Source: Dichomitus squalens LYAD-421 SS1
Taxonomy: Eukaryota > Basidiomycota > Agaricomycetes > Polyporales > Polyporaceae
Assembly (NCBI RefSeq): GCF_000275845.1
Contig: NW_006766890.1
Location: 437,042-501,041 of the forward strand
Length of the DNA: 64,000 nt
Direction: 5' to 3'
Shown: in pieces, positions 23,127 to 34,346 of the stretch
Numbering within the stretch: position 1 is the first letter of the stretch
Layout of the letters: every line of letters starts with the position of its first letter
Made by a program: the position numbers and the translations under genes
The notes under the pieces: generated by a model
What the model saw: the letters and a program-made list of their open reading frames with translations, nothing else
Databases searched by the model: none
What the model was told of the DNA's origin: nothing

Positions 23127-23580
23127 TCAGTAGTCCTCATCCTTGGGTCCACTACCGCCGATAGGCATGTCGAGGCCGACACGATTTGCCGTCTTCTTGA
23201 TGCGGTCTTCTTGTGATAGCCCATGCATAGGATTGTAGCGCTCTAGCAGCTCCTGCAAGCAAGCGTGGCCATTGCGTGTTTGAGCAGGAGCAGTGTCAAA
23301 GGCAGTTGACGTCTCACCTTGTGTATCCGCTGGGAGCGCATGAACGTTGCCGCATTACGCATGTCATGGTAGAACCGACTTGTGTCTTTGTCCTCTCGCG
23401 AGCTCTCAAAGATGGCCCGTATACATTGCGAGACAACCTTTGGTCTCGTCGCGCGAGCATTGATAGACTAGCGGCCAGGCTGAGTCCACGATCGACGATC
23501 GACGGGCAAAGGGCAATGCTCACCGCTCTGTTGACCTCCCTCACAATCGCACGGTACGCCGATAGATGTTGCGCAGCCAT
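23127..23580 (-). CDS. FMC1: ATP synthase assembly factor FMC1
   Basis: Three exons (23580-23524, 23437-23318, 23252-23127) give 100 aa. Sequence blocks LSAYRAIVREVNRA, RFYHDMRNAATFMRSQR, ELLERYNPMHGLSQEDRIK and RVGLDMP match the LYR-like family of FMC1, which supports assembly or stability of mitochondrial F1-ATPase under heat. It is divergent from the RRM gene at 24039. The first intron (86 nt) is longer than its neighbours. Confidence 0.88.
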
Positions 23581-24038
23581 GGCTCAGTGTAAAGAAGTCT
23601 GTCTGCTGTTGCGGACAGCGAGCGCGAGCGGGCGAAAGAGAGGGAGCGCGACGGAGCGCGCGAATGTGATGCGCCGGTGACACTCCGCCTGCGAAGCGCG
23701 CCACGTGGGTCTCATCCCAGAAAGTTATTGTCCGACTAAACGGGGTACTATAAGAACGTTGGCTCGGACGGCCGTTGCGTTCCAAGACGCACCCTGCCAC
23801 GTTTTTGCTCCGTCAAAGCACTCCGGAGCACAGGCCAGGTCGCCAAAAACGGGTAAAGCGGAGTGCTCGCTTGGGTACAGCCGTGATCCTATAAATGCGG
23901 GCTCGCCCTGGGCCCTATTCATTTCCCAACCACTTCCTGCCCAAGACCACCCGGCTCGCCCAGCAAGAGGCTCAACAGCCGGCGACAGTCGTTCAAAGGT
24001 AATCGCACCGTTACTGACTCCTACAGGTTATCGTCATC
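23581..24038. other. Divergent promoter region
   Basis: 458 bp between FMC1 and the RRM gene, including a TATA-like site at 23890-23896 that faces the RRM gene. Nothing else is supported. Confidence 0.5.
23890..23896 (+). promoter_or_regulatory. TATA box of the RRM gene
   Basis: TATAAAT on plus about 145 bp before the ATG at 24039. Inference from motif and spacing. Confidence 0.4.
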
Positions 24039-26076
24039 ATGGCTCGCTTCCGTTGCCCCTCTCGTTCCCTGAGCTCCATAGGGTCCGTGCAAAACGTCGT
24101 AACGGGAAATTCCGCGAGCAAGGTTCGTGATTAGGATGCATAATACACCATTGTACGCTAACAATATTTTCAGCGTCCTCCCCCAGCCCGTGTCGAGACT
24201 GTTGACGATTTCGAGGCTGGTCCTAGGAGGCCTAACCACCAACTACGCCCTCAGCCCACCGCGGGCCCTTCTCGCCCTCAGCCCACCGCGGGACCGTCTC
24301 GTCCTCAGCCTACGGCGGGCCCGTCTCGCCCTTCGAAGAAGACGAAAGGCAAGGCCCGTGCCTCCGTCAAGAAAACCCAGGCGGGCAGGGTAGCGGAGCT
24401 GCGCAAGGAGATCAAGAAGACCATTGCCCAGGTCAAGTCGAACCGCATTCAGTGGTCCTTTGTCTTCGTTGGAAACGTACGTCACTTTGGTGATTAAGGG
24501 CTATTGTATCGGCTGACGCTTCCCCATCGCTCACTGTGGGTGGCGTGTTTGACGTGTAGCTGAGCTCTTCGGTCGAGAAGGAGCATATCTGGAAGCACTT
24601 CTCGGACAAGTGCGGACCCATTGCTCGCATCGAGATCCGGGCCAGCAGTGGTGTCTGCGTCCCTACCGGCAACCTCCCCAAGCCGTACTGGGGCCTGGGG
24701 ACACCCGTCGAAGGCGTCCACTACGCCACCATCCACTTCACTACTCCCGACGGAGCTAGGAAGGCCATGGACTTGTCCGGAACCGAACTGGGGGGCAGGA
24801 ATATCATCGTAAGTCTTTATCTTTTCTTTCACATCTGTCGGGTCGTCCCGTGTAACGGTCGCACTTCCTGGATTCTTGTTGTGTCTCCGTGGAACCCACC
24901 CACTTTCGACCTCATGCGTCTGGAAAGGCCCTTTGTCACGCGATTTTGCGGTTGGCCATTTTTCACCGATAACCATCGGCTCGTTTAACTCCTATCAGGC
25001 GAGCATGAGCGTATCTATGAATACTCAAATCTGCTCGTTCGAGTACCGACTCAGGCGTCATAACATTGTGCTTGAGCACATGCCTATGCCTTGTCTTGCC
25101 GCGTGGCATGTCGTCTTCTATCGCCTTGCTTCGAGCTTAAGCGCACAATGGCGAAAAATACTCATGGTCGACATCTCATGTGTTCGGCTGGGGCCGACAT
25201 GTTCGCTCGACTCGCCCGAGTGACATACTGCTTGCCTCCTGGCTCACGCGTGCGATCAGGAGGCAGACATGTCAACTCGGCTAGCTGTCACAGCTTCGTC
25301 AAGCTTGACTGAACTCATCTCGTTATGAACTGGACGCGTCATTGGTCCTCCGCCATGAATGTTTATTTCGAACGACAGCCGGACGTCGCCTCAATCTCCG
25401 TTGTTGTTGGCATGATGTGTTGTATAACGCGGTTCTAGCAGAGCTGTTACGCAGACATGAACATCACGAGGTCTTCTGCAAGAATGTTCCCCTGCACTCG
25501 AGCCACCCCAAATATGATAAGGGATTATTAGGGTTTCATCAAAGATGATTTCTACATGTTCTCCTCGCGACCATGGGAGTGATCTGTCTGTGTTTTCATG
25601 GCGATGCGGCTCTTGTCATATTCACCCTCTTCCGTAAATCTCAATACTGTGATGGTACTGACATACCCACCGTAGGTGACCTTCAACGTCATCGACTTGC
25701 CCGAGACTATCGAGATCGTCCAGGAGCATCTTCAGAAAAAGGATCCGCAGCCGGAGAAGCGGTCGTTCTGGCAAAACAAGTACGGACAACTCAAGTAAGT
25801 ATTGGGACGCTTCCGAGTCTTGGTCTTGGCTGGTTGCTCACGGCGACCGCTTCTGTCTTTTCTAGACGTCTTACGGTCGAGAAGACGGAGTATATATCCG
25901 AGGCTCCGAAGAAGGCGACTGGGCCTACGAAGCTGGTTGCGGGGATCGCCAAGCGGGTAGGGATATTCGCTGCTGGCGGGAACACCACTGCTGGAGATCA
26001 GAACAGGAACGGCCACGCGCCCCAGCGGCCACTCGTGTTCGCTGGGCAAATCACTTTCCCTCAGACGCTCATCTAG
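24039..26076 (+). CDS. RRM-domain RNA-binding protein with Pro-rich nonapeptide repeats
   Basis: Five exons (24039-24122, 24174-24476, 24560-24808, 25676-25794, 25866-26076) give 321 aa. Three tandem RPQPTAGPS units (residues about 53-79) precede a basic KKTKGKARASVKK stretch. The RRM has RNP2-like FVFVGNL and helix VEKEHIWKHF, then CGPIARIEI, an insertion VPTGNLPKPYW and the RNP1-like HYATIHFTTPDGARKAMDL. The tail SFWQNKYGQLKRLTVEK is followed by a low-complexity end. The third intron is 867 nt, over ten times the local norm. I do not recognise a named orthologue; a role in RNA handling is inferred only from the domain. Confidence 0.75.
24246..24326 (+). repeat. Three 27-bp tandem repeats in coding sequence
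   Basis: Units at 24246, 24273 and 24300 each encode RPQPTAGPS. Third-base differences between units show they are not very recent. Being in frame, copy number change would alter linker length without a frameshift. Confidence 0.9.
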
Positions 26077-26538
26077 ACGCCAGTCGTCCCCACATCGTCC
26101 CTTGAAGTCCCGTAGACCATCCTGCACATTTACTGCTGTACATTTCTACGTTATTTGTCTGTATCTTCGCAGCCAGTCTGCGCCACGTTCCTTTATGTCA
26201 CGAAGTGTTGTCTGTTATCATCGCATGTACCATATGTTTTCCAGAATCAAGAATCAGTCACATCCACTTTGATGTTTCGTAAGCATGAGGGCCAATCAAA
26301 CCCAGCCCCAGCCGGCCTGGCAACTTTCGACGTCCGTGCTCCCACTAGCCAGCTCGCTTGAGAGCTGACCACCATCTCCATTGTTTCTTCCTCCTTCATT
26401 CGCATGGCTTCCTATTAGGTCGGTTTCCAGACGTCACAGGTGCGATTCCCCTTCTAGTGCAGCCCGCAGCCAGCTGTGGCTCATCGCTCACAGCAGTGTC
26501 GTCGTGCTATCGCCATTCTGTAACTCTGTATACCTCTC
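26077..26538. other. Intergenic region
   Basis: 462 bp between two co-directional genes. No coding, TATA or RNA signal that I can support. Confidence 0.45.
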
Positions 26539-29500
26539 ATGGATCCCCCCTCGCGGAGCCCCGCGTTGAACCCTGCCTCGACCCCCTTCTTCCCCGGCGC
26601 GATGCGGCTCAACGACGAGGAAGGTAGCGGGAACGGGAACGGAAACGGGACTGCGAACGGCAACTTCCCCCTCGGCTTCAGGCAGTCTATATCCCGGGAC
26701 CAGCAGTACAGCATGTCTTCCTCGCTCTCGATCTCCCCTTCGGACTACCGCTCTGTCAGGTCTTCCCCGAGTCCACCGCAGGACGAGAGAGACCGGAGGA
26801 TCGACAGCGGCCTGCAGGCATCGTCCCCAGCTGAGCGTGCGCGTAACTCTCCCGGCCTACGTCAGGACTCATCGGACAGGCATTCTTACTCGCATCTCTT
26901 GAGCTCGTCGATCTCTCGTGACCTAAACATTTCTCCCAAGAATAACGGGGGACTGGATGGTGATGAGACGCCGGGTCCGACGTCTGGGCCCATCCCCATG
27001 AACGGGCAGCTCGGCGCCCCCGCGTCGTTTTACAACAGCATGGCGCTGCGCAGCAGGGAGAGATTGGGGACGCCGCCGGTCATGCAGGAGTCGAGCAGTG
27101 CCAATGCCAGGTCCGCGTTCACGCATGCCCCCTTCGTGTCTTCCTCCCCCGCATCATCACTCGACTCGGGGAGCCACTTCGCGCCCAGCATCGAATTCTC
27201 GGCGTCGTCGAGCTTGGAAACGCAGCTGAGGGCCTCTCCCGTCTTTAACGATTTATTGGATCGGGTCGGACGGCTAGAGGGGGCTAACCGGGAGATCCAT
27301 CGGACCCTCGATGATGTGAACCGCAAGGTCGATATCCTCATCTCGCGCGTCTTGTCCTCGAACTCTAACTCGATGCTGGATGCCCCGCCCGAGTTCAAGG
27401 ATCCGTTCGCGCCCTCGTCCGTCCCAAGTCAAAGTTTCATCAATGCCGGACTGAATGGGCCACGAGGATCAATCGCTAACATCGCCCCGAACCAGACCCC
27501 GCCCACGGAGGACATGACGACTATTACTAGCCGACTGAATACGCTCACGTCGTCGGTTGGTCAGCTTCTAGCGCTGCAGACTCAGCAGTTCCAAGCGAAC
27601 AACAGTGTTGCCGCCTTGCAAACCTCGCAGCTGCTGGGAGGCGGATTGCCGCCAACCGATCTGACACCAGGCCTTCCTCCCCTGCTGAACTCGACCTCGG
27701 CCCTCGGCCATGGCATGCCTGGGCGGCCTGACATTAGACATAATCCCCGCGTGCCAAACCCGCCTATGCGGACATGGTCTGCCGGGACGCTAGACATCCC
27801 TTTACGCAACACGGATTCGCCTCAAGGCATGGGCAGGCAGGACATGATGTTCAGGGATAAGCGCCGCTCGGTTAGCACGTTACTCCGCCGTGATTCTGCT
27901 GGGGTACGTTATGTTTCTCGGTACACTACCGCTCGCGCTCCGTCGGGTTCCCGCCGCTCACCGTTTGCGTTTTAGGGCGAAAGCTTGTCTGGCGCACAAT
28001 CGCGCGACGGTGGCCCCGTGATTACCAAATGGGAACAGTTGAACCTTGCCCCGGAATTACTGCGTTCTTTGAGCACATTTGGGTGAGTACGCTTTTGTGG
28101 TGTAGTGTGCCGCGTGTTCATATTCTCGCGCTAGCGTCGGCCCCCCCAACAAAATCCAGCAACGTGCATTGCCCTTCCTCTTGCGCGGCGCTGATATCAT
28201 TGCGCAAGCCCCGCCGACCCAAGAACGCATTGCTGCGTATGTCATCCCCGCGATCCATATCGCGGTGATGTATGCATCGTCGAGGACGAACTATCGAGGC
28301 CCGTTGGTGGTTATGATATCCACGACTGTCGATCAGGCTACACAGGCGCAGCGGATGATACGTGATCTAGGTGGTCCCATCGGCGTTAAGTCGGCTCTCG
28401 GTGTCGGTACGACGTCAGGCAACGGAGATCTCAGTCAAGAACTGCGTCTCTTGCAGCAGAACGTCCCACACATCATTTGCGGCACGCCACAGAAGCTCCA
28501 CGCCCTGTTCACTGCCCCCGGAGGTCTATCTGGTGCAGATGTCCGGTTCCTGGTCCTCGACGAAGTTGACCAGCTCATCGCTCGCAACCTGCATGACTTC
28601 GTGTTCCAGATCATCAAACTTCTGCCCCCGCCGCGCTCGCGCTCCATCAACGCCGGAGGGAACACGCCTCTGGGCACGCCCGGCTCGACGCCTCAAGTTC
28701 CCTTCCAGAACTTCGAGGCGAGCAGCAGCCAGTCGTCGCTCCTGGCCCCGACGCAGACTCTCCGGCGTAGACTGTCGGGAATCGGTAACTCCCCGCCCCT
28801 GGACGGTCCCAATGGTGCGGCGAACGGTCAGATCGAGCGCCAGACCGCACTCTTCTCGAACACCGTGCCGCAGGATGTCCTGAACCTTGCGTCCGCCATC
28901 CAGCTTCGCGAGCCTGTCCGTGTCCTTGTCCGTCGCGACGGCAATGTGACACATGCCGACACGAGCCAGGGCGCCCGCGGCCTCAGGCAGTTCTACTTGT
29001 ACCTGGCATTCACCGCCAGCGGGCGCTCGGATGCGCCTCTCCCCCAGGGCAGCCTGGGCACGATTGGTTCCGGACGAGGCGCTATCAGTGCGGAGACCGC
29101 ACAGGCGCGCGAGTGGAAGCTCGACGCGCTGGCTGATCTGTTTGACGACCTAGATATCCCACAAGCGATTATCCATGTAGGTGGAATGGCTGCGCTAGAC
29201 GCTGTCGTGTACAAGCTGTCAAGTCGTGGGTTGGACGCAGTTCCCCTGGTAAGCCTTTCTCACATGGCAGTGCATGGGGCAGGGCTTCGACTAACTTGTA
29301 TGTCAGCATGGCGACATGAACGCTGGTGCGAAGTTGGCCGCTTTGAATAAGTTCAGGGCTACGCCCGGCGTCATGCGTCCGACGGCAACGAAAGTGCTTG
29401 TGGTCTACGATGTTCAGGTCAAAACGCCCGAGGTCTCTCAAATTCCTCTGGTCATTAATTACGGTGCGTGCAGTTGTATTGACGGCCGTTCTGGATGACT

Positions 29501-29882
29501 CCTTACGCATCGACGATAGATCTGCCCAAGGCCGTTGAAGAATATGCGCACCGGTATGGCCGACTTTCATGTAGCAATCTGGAAATTCATTGAACTAATC
29601 CCTTCTGCTCAGCGTTGCTCCTGCTATCGCTCCCAGCTATTCACGCGCTGGCGTTGTCGTTAACTTTGTGACGGCGACGGGTGGCGACGTGGAGATGCTG
29701 CGGTCTATAGAATGCTTCTACAAGTGAGTATTGCGTCCGCCTTCCTCTGATCGTACCACTGACCCATGGTGATATGATAGGATTAAATGCGTGAGTGTCA
29801 CTAGCGCTGTGTGCATCTGATAACGTCTGATACGCTTCTCATACAGCCCGAAGTTCCGATGAGCCTCCGCGATATTGTTTGA
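26539..29882 (+). CDS. DEAD-box-like pseudohelicase with disordered N-terminus
   Basis: Eight exons (26539-27903, 27976-28082, 28135-29248, 29307-29463, 29520-29553, 29613-29723, 29781-29790, 29847-29882) give 977 aa. The first 455 residues are Ser/Asn/Pro-rich with a short coiled coil (DLLDRVGRLEGANREIH). The rest follows an eIF4A-like fold: Q-motif KIQQRALPFLL, GTPQKLHALF, VLDEVDQLIARNL, FSNTVPQDVL, and VINYDLPKAVEEYAHR. Catalytic motifs are lost: Walker A is AQAPPTQER with no GKT, DEAD reads DEVD, SAT reads SNT, and the motif VI arginines after HR are absent. ATP hydrolysis is therefore unlikely; a binding or regulatory role is inferred. Exon 7 is only 10 nt. Confidence 0.8.
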
Positions 29883-30135
29883 TTTCACGTCCTTGCCCAT
29901 GTGTGTATCCCTATCACGTCTGCTTTCCCGGTCCAAGCTATCCCGTCATTCCGTGCTGCCGTATATCCTATTTAACTCACGACGCTGCTACGCGCATTCC
30001 ACTGTGTTATACCCTTCCAACATCTATCCCCGATTGTCTCCTTACTACCAGCTCTTGGGTCTAATCCCGCTTGGCCTACACTGTATACTGCATAGCTTTC
30101 CCATCGTCGTAGTTTTACTACATGTTGCGCGGCCT

Positions 30136-33100
30136 TCACTCCGCTGCAATATGGACTGTCAATAGCTTCAATGTACCATCCTCCCCACAGCTGGCTAGCT
30201 GGTGTGTTTCCCTCTTGCCTGGTCTCCACGCAAGTCGGTGAATATGGTCTATATGTGCCAAGCTGGGAACAATCACATCAGCGATGCTGATGATTAACAA
30301 TGAGAAGGTACGTACCGAGTGCCGATGGTCAGTGCTTTGGTCCACTGAGTTGGCGTGTCTCGAGTTGAAGTGTAGATCAAGATCTCCCCGGATTCCAGCC
30401 CGATTGCGAGTTTCATCCTGCATCACATCAGCAATCTGAGCTACGAAGTGCCCATACCGATCCGGATCTCACGATTTGCTCTGAGAAGATTCAGGTGCGA
30501 ACGCAACAGCAGTTGCAGCCGCGCCAGCTTGAATGGTCGACGCAGCTTCCCACTTCTGACCGCTCTCGTCTGGACGCTTCCAAACCTTCACCTGTTACAG
30601 AGTAAATATCTGGTCTGACTTGTGTATCAAACTTCTCGTTGCTTACCGTTTTATCACGAGAAGCGGTAACGAATGTATCCCCATCTGGTGCCCAGGCGCA
30701 GTCCCAGATGATTCGACTATGAGATTTGTCCGCTGCCACCGGCACGTAACCATCTGCGCTCTTGGTCAGCCAATCATGACACCACAAATGATCCAGGAGT
30801 CAATTATGACAGACCTTCGCTCTTCTCGAAAAGCCGCCATGTACGATCACGAGAAACCGACAGCACCAATTTGTCGTCGGGGCTGAAGGCAATCTGTGTC
30901 ACAGTCAAGCTATGGCCGGCTAAAGGCTGGCCGAAGAGTTGCCATGTCCGCGTGTCGTATACTCGGACCACAGCGTGCTCTGCAGTGGTTGCTTTGCAAG
31001 CAGTAGCTATGTACTGTTTGTCGTTCGATACCGCAAGGGCGATGGACTGTTTCAATGTATCAGATTGAGAGCCGTCTGCGCTCATACCAAGGCCGCGTTA
31101 CCTCATAACCATGCCCGAAGACCTTCTCGATCTCTGGCCATAGGGTGACAGCGGCCAGCTCTCCTTCGAATGGTCGTCGATGAGTTCGAGAGGAGTCAAA
31201 CGCCGTGTTAACCTCGGCCACAGCACTGGCTGCATGCATGGATCAGCCAAAGGCTCTCCGGTGGAGCTTCCATGACCTACCATCCGTCAACGCTTTATTT
31301 GACAGACCGAGTGGGGGAACAGCTGCTGCGCGAGGTCGTGCTTCCTGCCCGATTGGTCATCAGGAAGTCGAACATGGACGAACGACATTGATGAACTTAC
31401 TCCTGAATCGAGCTGTGCGATTCCAAGATTGTTGACAATCTCGACGAACTCTCGAGGTGCTTCGAACACCCGAGCCACCTTCTCATCTGCGATACTGACG
31501 AAGCGCAGGGTATCGAGGAATGCGGCTGCAATCAGGTCATACCCGTGAACTTGAGGCCGTGCTATCTCGTGCCACACGGCTGGTTTGATGGTTTGAGAGT
31601 GTGCGGGAATCGCGCCGTGTATGCGTGTGGTTTGATCCAAGCTTGATGATACTGCTGTCAGTTTGAACCCTATGGGGCCGCCTCCTGATGTAGACCCACC
31701 TAGCAGATATCAAATATTCCCCTCGCGGACTCCATGCGATGCTCCGTATCGGGGCCCGATGTCCCGTGATAGCGCCAACCTCGGTCCACTCCTCAAGATG
31801 GTTTTCGGCGGTATCTTCTAACAATGACTGGCAGCGCCACCGCCGCCAGCCACCGTTCCAACCCCATGCCATAGTATCTCTACCATTGACAGCCCAGAGA
31901 CCGCCGACGAACCCACCAAGCCGCTGTCCGCCAACATCGCCAAACCGCTGCCGATTGATCCAGAGGGTCGTCCCATCATTAGACGACGTGAGGACTGTCG
32001 AAGGAGACCACAAGATCAAGGATGAGTCCGTCGAAGTTGATAGTAGTGTTGGGACGCTGGAGTCCGACTGCTGCGGCCGCCAGGAGAGCGATGTAACTCC
32101 GGCTTCGTGTCCGATCAGGAGGGCATCAAATGTCACAGAAAATAGCTGTGAGCTGGTTATCTGGTCAGACACGAGATCTCATAAAGGAATGGGCTAATCT
32201 CACTTCCCAGGGGCAGACTTGACCGTAAGGATGTGTCGCTTGAGTGAAATGGAGCGACCACCGTCTTCCGCGTCCTCCAGGTTCACAAGAGATGCCTCGA
32301 ACGCGTCTAGCAAATCATCTGTCTCCCCGGACGTACTTTCAGACGCACTGAGAGCTGTTTGTGAGAATGGTTCAATGTTCCATAAACGAACAGTAGCGTC
32401 CTGAGATCCTGAGGACAGGACCAAAGGTCCAGCGTCACTGCCTGGCGGCTTGAACGCAAGGCATTTTACCCAGTCCTCGTGACCGGGTAATGCTGCAGCT
32501 GAGACGAACTAGACAAACGCGATGATTGCCTCAGAATCGGGTGGATAATCGTTCCTGCTTACGTTGTCCTCGGAACGGGTCCATAGGTACACATTCCTAT
32601 CTGTGGATCCAATCGCCAGAATCGTAGCTGTGCAGGCGTATCTTTAGTCTGTTGCTCCATCCAAGACGTCCGAGTTCGCTCACAGGTCGTCCCCGGCAAG
32701 TACGAAAGGGCTAGGGAGATTGGATAGCCCCTCTTCAGATTGATTGACTGTATCTCCGATGGTTTGTCTAGGAGAGCTCTTGAGCACCTTCATAAAGAGA
32801 ATTTTTACAGGAAAACTTGCCGTTTTCGTTGTCGGGGATCTTCCATACTTTCACAGTAGCGTCTGATGCTCCAGTGACAGCGATTTTTTCAAGTACCGAG
32901 AGGCTTGCTATACCCGTCTTATGGGCCTGGTGAGCACCGAACGACTTCCACTGTAGAGGAGAATTGTCATTGCGGGCTTTCATTTGTGATGCACTGGACC
33001 AGCATGCCTGTGATCCTTCGTCACTCCAAAACCTCATAACCCCCTTGTCGTCTCCACTGACCAAAAGTTCGTCGTGAATCCAGCGCACACATGTGACAAG

Positions 33101-33331
33101 ACCATCATGCCCCGGCAGTGTGGCATACACGCCTCGGTCTAAAGAGTCCTATGGGCTGGGTGATGAGCGACGACTTCATACAGCACATCTTGATGGACAC
33201 TCTACCGCAGCATCCCAGAGGCCAACGAGTTTACCCGATCCAAAGGCAACGAGGCCGTGCCCGACCACGTCCGCTGCTTGAGAGTATCTATTTGTTGCCG
33301 CCGATGCGTAGACGTGCTCCGCTCCAGACAT
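30136..33331 (-). CDS. ELP2: Elongator complex subunit ELP2
   Basis: Fourteen exons (33331-33206, 33148-32809, 32767-32684, 32627-32563, 32508-32204, 32152-31700, 31641-31397, 31322-31281, 31229-31102, 31046-30811, 30758-30647, 30591-30473, 30417-30316, 30262-30136) give about 827 aa. Two WD40 propellers are visible: YATLPGHDGLVTCVRW, ILAIGSTDRNVYLW, LPGHEDWVKCLAF, FDALLIGHEAGVTSLSWRP, SLDQTTRIHG, VPPLGLSNKAL, HRRPFEGELAAVTLWPEIEK, RIIWDCAWAPDG. ELP2 scaffolds Elongator, which modifies wobble uridines of tRNA. Splices at 32808 (41-nt intron), 31396 and 30810 use weaker signals and were chosen by phase; residues there may be off by a few. Confidence 0.9.
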
Positions 33332-33631
33332 GGTTGCTTACAAGTTTTTGCCCCGATACAGACGTAGCTCGGTGCTGCTACTTGTGGAGCCGCTTTTAAC
33401 AAACAAAATATCCTTCTTGAATAGGTGTCCAAATTTTTACTTTCGATCAAAGCTTTTGGAGGGTCCGGGTCCAGGCAGTAGTCGAGGTGAGGAGCCAAGT
33501 CGGTAGAAGATCACAGATCCCGATCTCTGATTGGTCATGAGCGCCGGATGTTCAGTAGAACGAGGCGCCGAATCTGTGTAGTCGACCGCTGGCCCACCAA
33601 CCGCCGTGCAGAGGCTTCGAGTTGCCACCGG
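33332..33631. other. Divergent promoter region
   Basis: 300 bp between ELP2 and the AcpS gene. An in-frame extension of AcpS upstream to about 33548 is arginine-rich and could be a presequence rather than untranslated DNA. Confidence 0.4.
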
Positions 33632-34082
33632 ATGGGCATCCTTGGAATTGGCGTCGATATCCTCCATGTGCCTCGCATAGCTCGCCTCATAGATGGCAAG
33701 ACAGCCAGTCGGTTTGCACGCCGGGTTTTGAGCGAGAAGGAACTTCTAGCTTGGAATGCCATCCCGCTGGCTGATCACGCCAGACGAGCGAGGTACCTTG
33801 CCGTGCGGTATGTCAACCCACGCGTCTTCAACTATTGGGCTTTGTGCTCATCCCAGCTTTGATTGTAGCTGGAGCATCAAGGAAGCTGCCTACAAGGCAG
33901 TCTTCCCTCTGCGGCCCACATGGAAGAACTTCACATACCACTCTCTGTCCGCAGACGGCCAGCGGAAACCTTGGCTGGAGTACCACTCAGATGCGCCTGG
34001 GCGTGATCTGGGGAAGATACACGCGTCTGTCAGCCACGATGGCGACTATGTATTCACAACAGTCCTAGCCGAAGCCCCTTAG
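33632..34082 (+). CDS. AcpS-type holo-[acyl-carrier-protein] synthase (PPT2-like)
   Basis: Two exons (33632-33807, 33869-34082) give 129 aa, the size of AcpS. Motifs are MGILGIGVDILHVPRIARL with the metal-binding Asp, FARRVLSEKELLAWN, and WSIKEAAYKAVFPLRP with the KEA motif, then HASVSHDGDYVFTTVL. In yeast Ppt2 primes the mitochondrial acyl carrier protein. An in-frame extension to 33548 (MFSRTRRRIC...) is rich in Arg and could supply mitochondrial import, so 33548 is an alternative start. The gene is divergent from ELP2. Confidence 0.9.
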
Positions 34083-34346
34083 ACGGTCATCTACGAAGGC
34101 AGCTGCGGGCCTATAGACAAAAAACAACCGTACTCTGCGGCAGGATCTACATCGTCTATGTGGACGTCATTAGCAAAGTGCGTTGAGAAACAGAGTTCGA
34201 TATCCAGTTAGACTTCCGTCCAGTTCTCAGCAGCGTAGGGCAAGGTATACTCGAGCACATTGTGAAAGTACAAGCAGAGTATCGCATTCAGGTCAGTAAG
34301 GAATGTATCTGGCGCGGAATGTCCCATCAAGGGATATGTACGAGAA

